Positions 63,148-64,000 of a DNA stretch of 64,000 bases are shown one piece after another. Within the stretch, counting starts at the first letter, position 1, and each line of letters starts with the position of its first letter. The DNA is from Alphaproteobacteria bacterium (GTDB lineage: Bacteria > Pseudomonadota > Alphaproteobacteria > Rhodobacterales > Rhodobacteraceae). A model generated the notes under the pieces. The model saw only the letters and a program-made list of their open reading frames with translations. It was not told the origin of the DNA and searched no databases. The stretch is taken from positions 62,001-126,000 of the forward strand of contig JAUIFH010000004.1 in the NCBI GenBank assembly GCA_030429495.1, read 5' to 3'. The position numbers were made by a program, and so were the translations under genes.

Positions 63148-63699
63148 ATGCGTTCTTTCGCCCTTCTCCTCTGCCTTCTCACCGGCCCCGCACTTGCACA
63201 GGATCGGGATGGCAACGACACGCCCAGCGACTGGGTAGTGACGCACCAGAAGGCATTCGGCCTGTGGGATTCGGTCTGTGACGAGCGGGCCGAGGACGGC
63301 GCGCTGCACCAACGCTGTTACATCCGCTATGTCGACGTGTTTTCCCCACGCCCGGCCTTCGCTGCGCATTTCGTCTTCGTCACGCCCGATGCCGGCGGCG
63401 TGCGGATCGAATACGGGTCGGAACCCGGCACCCGCTTCACGCGCGGCGGCAATCGGATCGAACAGGGTGGAGCACCCATCTGGTCGACCGATGCAGCCGA
63501 CTGCCTCTCTGGCGGGGCCTGCGTGTTTACCGGCGACGCGGCGGCAGAGCTTTATGCCGCACTGCGCGGCGGCGGGGCGTGGCGCTTCGACTTCGCCGAC
63601 CGCCACGGGCGGCTCCAGACGCTCGCCTGGGATCTGTCCCCCTTCGCGGCCGCAGCCGACGACTATGAAACCGAGGCAGCGGCACGCGGACTGCACTGA
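63148..63699 (+). CDS. Secreted protein, possibly IalB-like
   Basis: A 183-residue protein with signal peptide [20 protein letters not shown] cut after about residue 18. The mature part starts with [44 protein letters not shown], and a second cysteine pair ([10 protein letters not shown]) follows, suggesting two disulfides. The spacing of a Trp-Cys-Cys segment and a later FxG.AAxEL.AALR helix is reminiscent of the invasion-associated locus B family. Tentative. ATG 63148 follows GAAGGAC. Confidence 0.7.
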   Translation: MRSFALLLCLLTGPALAQDRDGNDTPSDWVVTHQKAFGLWDSVCDERAEDGALHQRCYIRYVDVFSPRPAFAAHFVFVTPDAGGVRIEYGSEPGTRFTRGGNRIEQGGAPIWSTDAADCLSGGACVFTGDAAAELYAALRGGGAWRFDFADRHGRLQTLAWDLSPFAAAADDYETEAAARGLH

Positions 63700-63794
63700 C
63701 CGCCCGCAGCCCCCGCCGGTGCGGACGACAGAGCCACTTGCCGCTCCGGGCCCTCTCCCGTAGAAAGCGGGCCGGACAGCCGAAGGACCGCCCC

Positions 63795-64000
63795 ATGCTC
63801 GATCTGACCTACGAAGCCCCGAAACCCAAGGTGATTTCCGGCGCCAAGGAGGACTGGGAGCTTGTCATCGGGCTGGAAGTCCACGCGCAGGTTTCGTCCA
63901 GGGCCAAGCTCTTCTCTGGCGCGTCGACCGAATTCGGGATGGAGCCCAACTCCAACGTCGCCTTCGTCGATGCGGCGATGCCGGGGATGCTGCCCGTCAT
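63795..64000 (+). CDS. gatB: Aspartyl/glutamyl-tRNA amidotransferase subunit B (N-terminal part)
   Basis: Partial: 68 full codons before the right edge. The peptide [68 protein letters not shown] matches the GatB N-terminus, with the GLEVHAQ motif. GatB is the ATP-using kinase subunit of GatCAB, which converts Glu-tRNA(Gln) or Asp-tRNA(Asn) to the amidated form. GAAGGA precedes the ATG at 63795. Confidence 0.93.
   Translation, partial: MLDLTYEAPKPKVISGAKEDWELVIGLEVHAQVSSRAKLFSGASTEFGMEPNSNVAFVDAAMPGMLPV

Overview
The window is high-GC (roughly 65%), densely packed bacterial DNA. It most probably comes from a Rhodobacterales/Rhodobacteraceae alphaproteobacterium. The evidence is the style of the nuo operon, the leucine (liu) operon, the potFGHI/spuC polyamine block, the RTX-Hint protein, many 4-bp ATGA start/stop overlaps and frequent GTG starts. 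No rRNA, tRNA, insertion sequence, prophage or CRISPR array was recognised. It looks like ordinary chromosome carrying core metabolism and a few variable patches.

Layout. 1-3035 (minus): 5' half of the complex I operon, nuoA-B-C-D-(34-codon mini-ORF)-E, with nuoE running off the left edge. 3223-11655 (minus): leucine/isovalerate catabolism, in transcription order ivd, [divergent ompW], mccB, a thermonuclease-like protein, mccA, a GST, HMG-CoA lyase and methylglutaconyl-CoA hydratase. 11772-18764: a DegT aminotransferase and phosphoglycolate phosphatase (minus), then glmU-glmS-alkD-like and moaA (plus). 18777-21351: a divergent pair of GlxA-type AraC regulators and a small secreted protein.

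21486-33949 is a polyamine region. A minus operon potF-G-H-I, FAD oxidoreductase, M20 amidohydrolase, class I glutamine amidotransferase diverges from gntR, spuC (putrescine aminotransferase) and puuB (FAD oxidase). Three copies of a TTTGATCA-type site flank gntR and lie on the spuC promoter, so one regulator probably controls both arms. A DadA-like FAD oxidoreductase lies convergent to puuB. 34173-39937 is an oligopeptide/dipeptide ABC transporter (two ATPases, binding protein, two permeases).

40191-49831: a YeeE/YedE sulfur transporter gene broken by one in-frame TAA, a DUF3422 membrane protein, an AT-richer patch with an orphan lipoprotein, pntAB transhydrogenase, a small membrane methyltransferase, and a tryptophan-degradation operon kynU-GNAT-kynA. 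50042-64000: a 911-residue RTX/Hint secreted protein, a PuuD-like hydrolase, a GlcG-like protein and malate synthase G (minus). These are followed by an ArsR-SRPBCC-SRPBCC operon, pepN plus an SDR, several small envelope proteins, and the start of gatB at the right edge.

The most noteworthy items are the nonsense-interrupted yeeE, the GntR operator triplet organising polyamine uptake and catabolism, the nuoD-nuoE mini-ORF, the kynU-GNAT-kynA arrangement without kynB, the RTX-Hint protein, the ArsR and kynU inverted repeats, and a rare-codon patch at the pepN active-site exopeptidase motif. All functional calls are from reading translated sequence; no database search was run.
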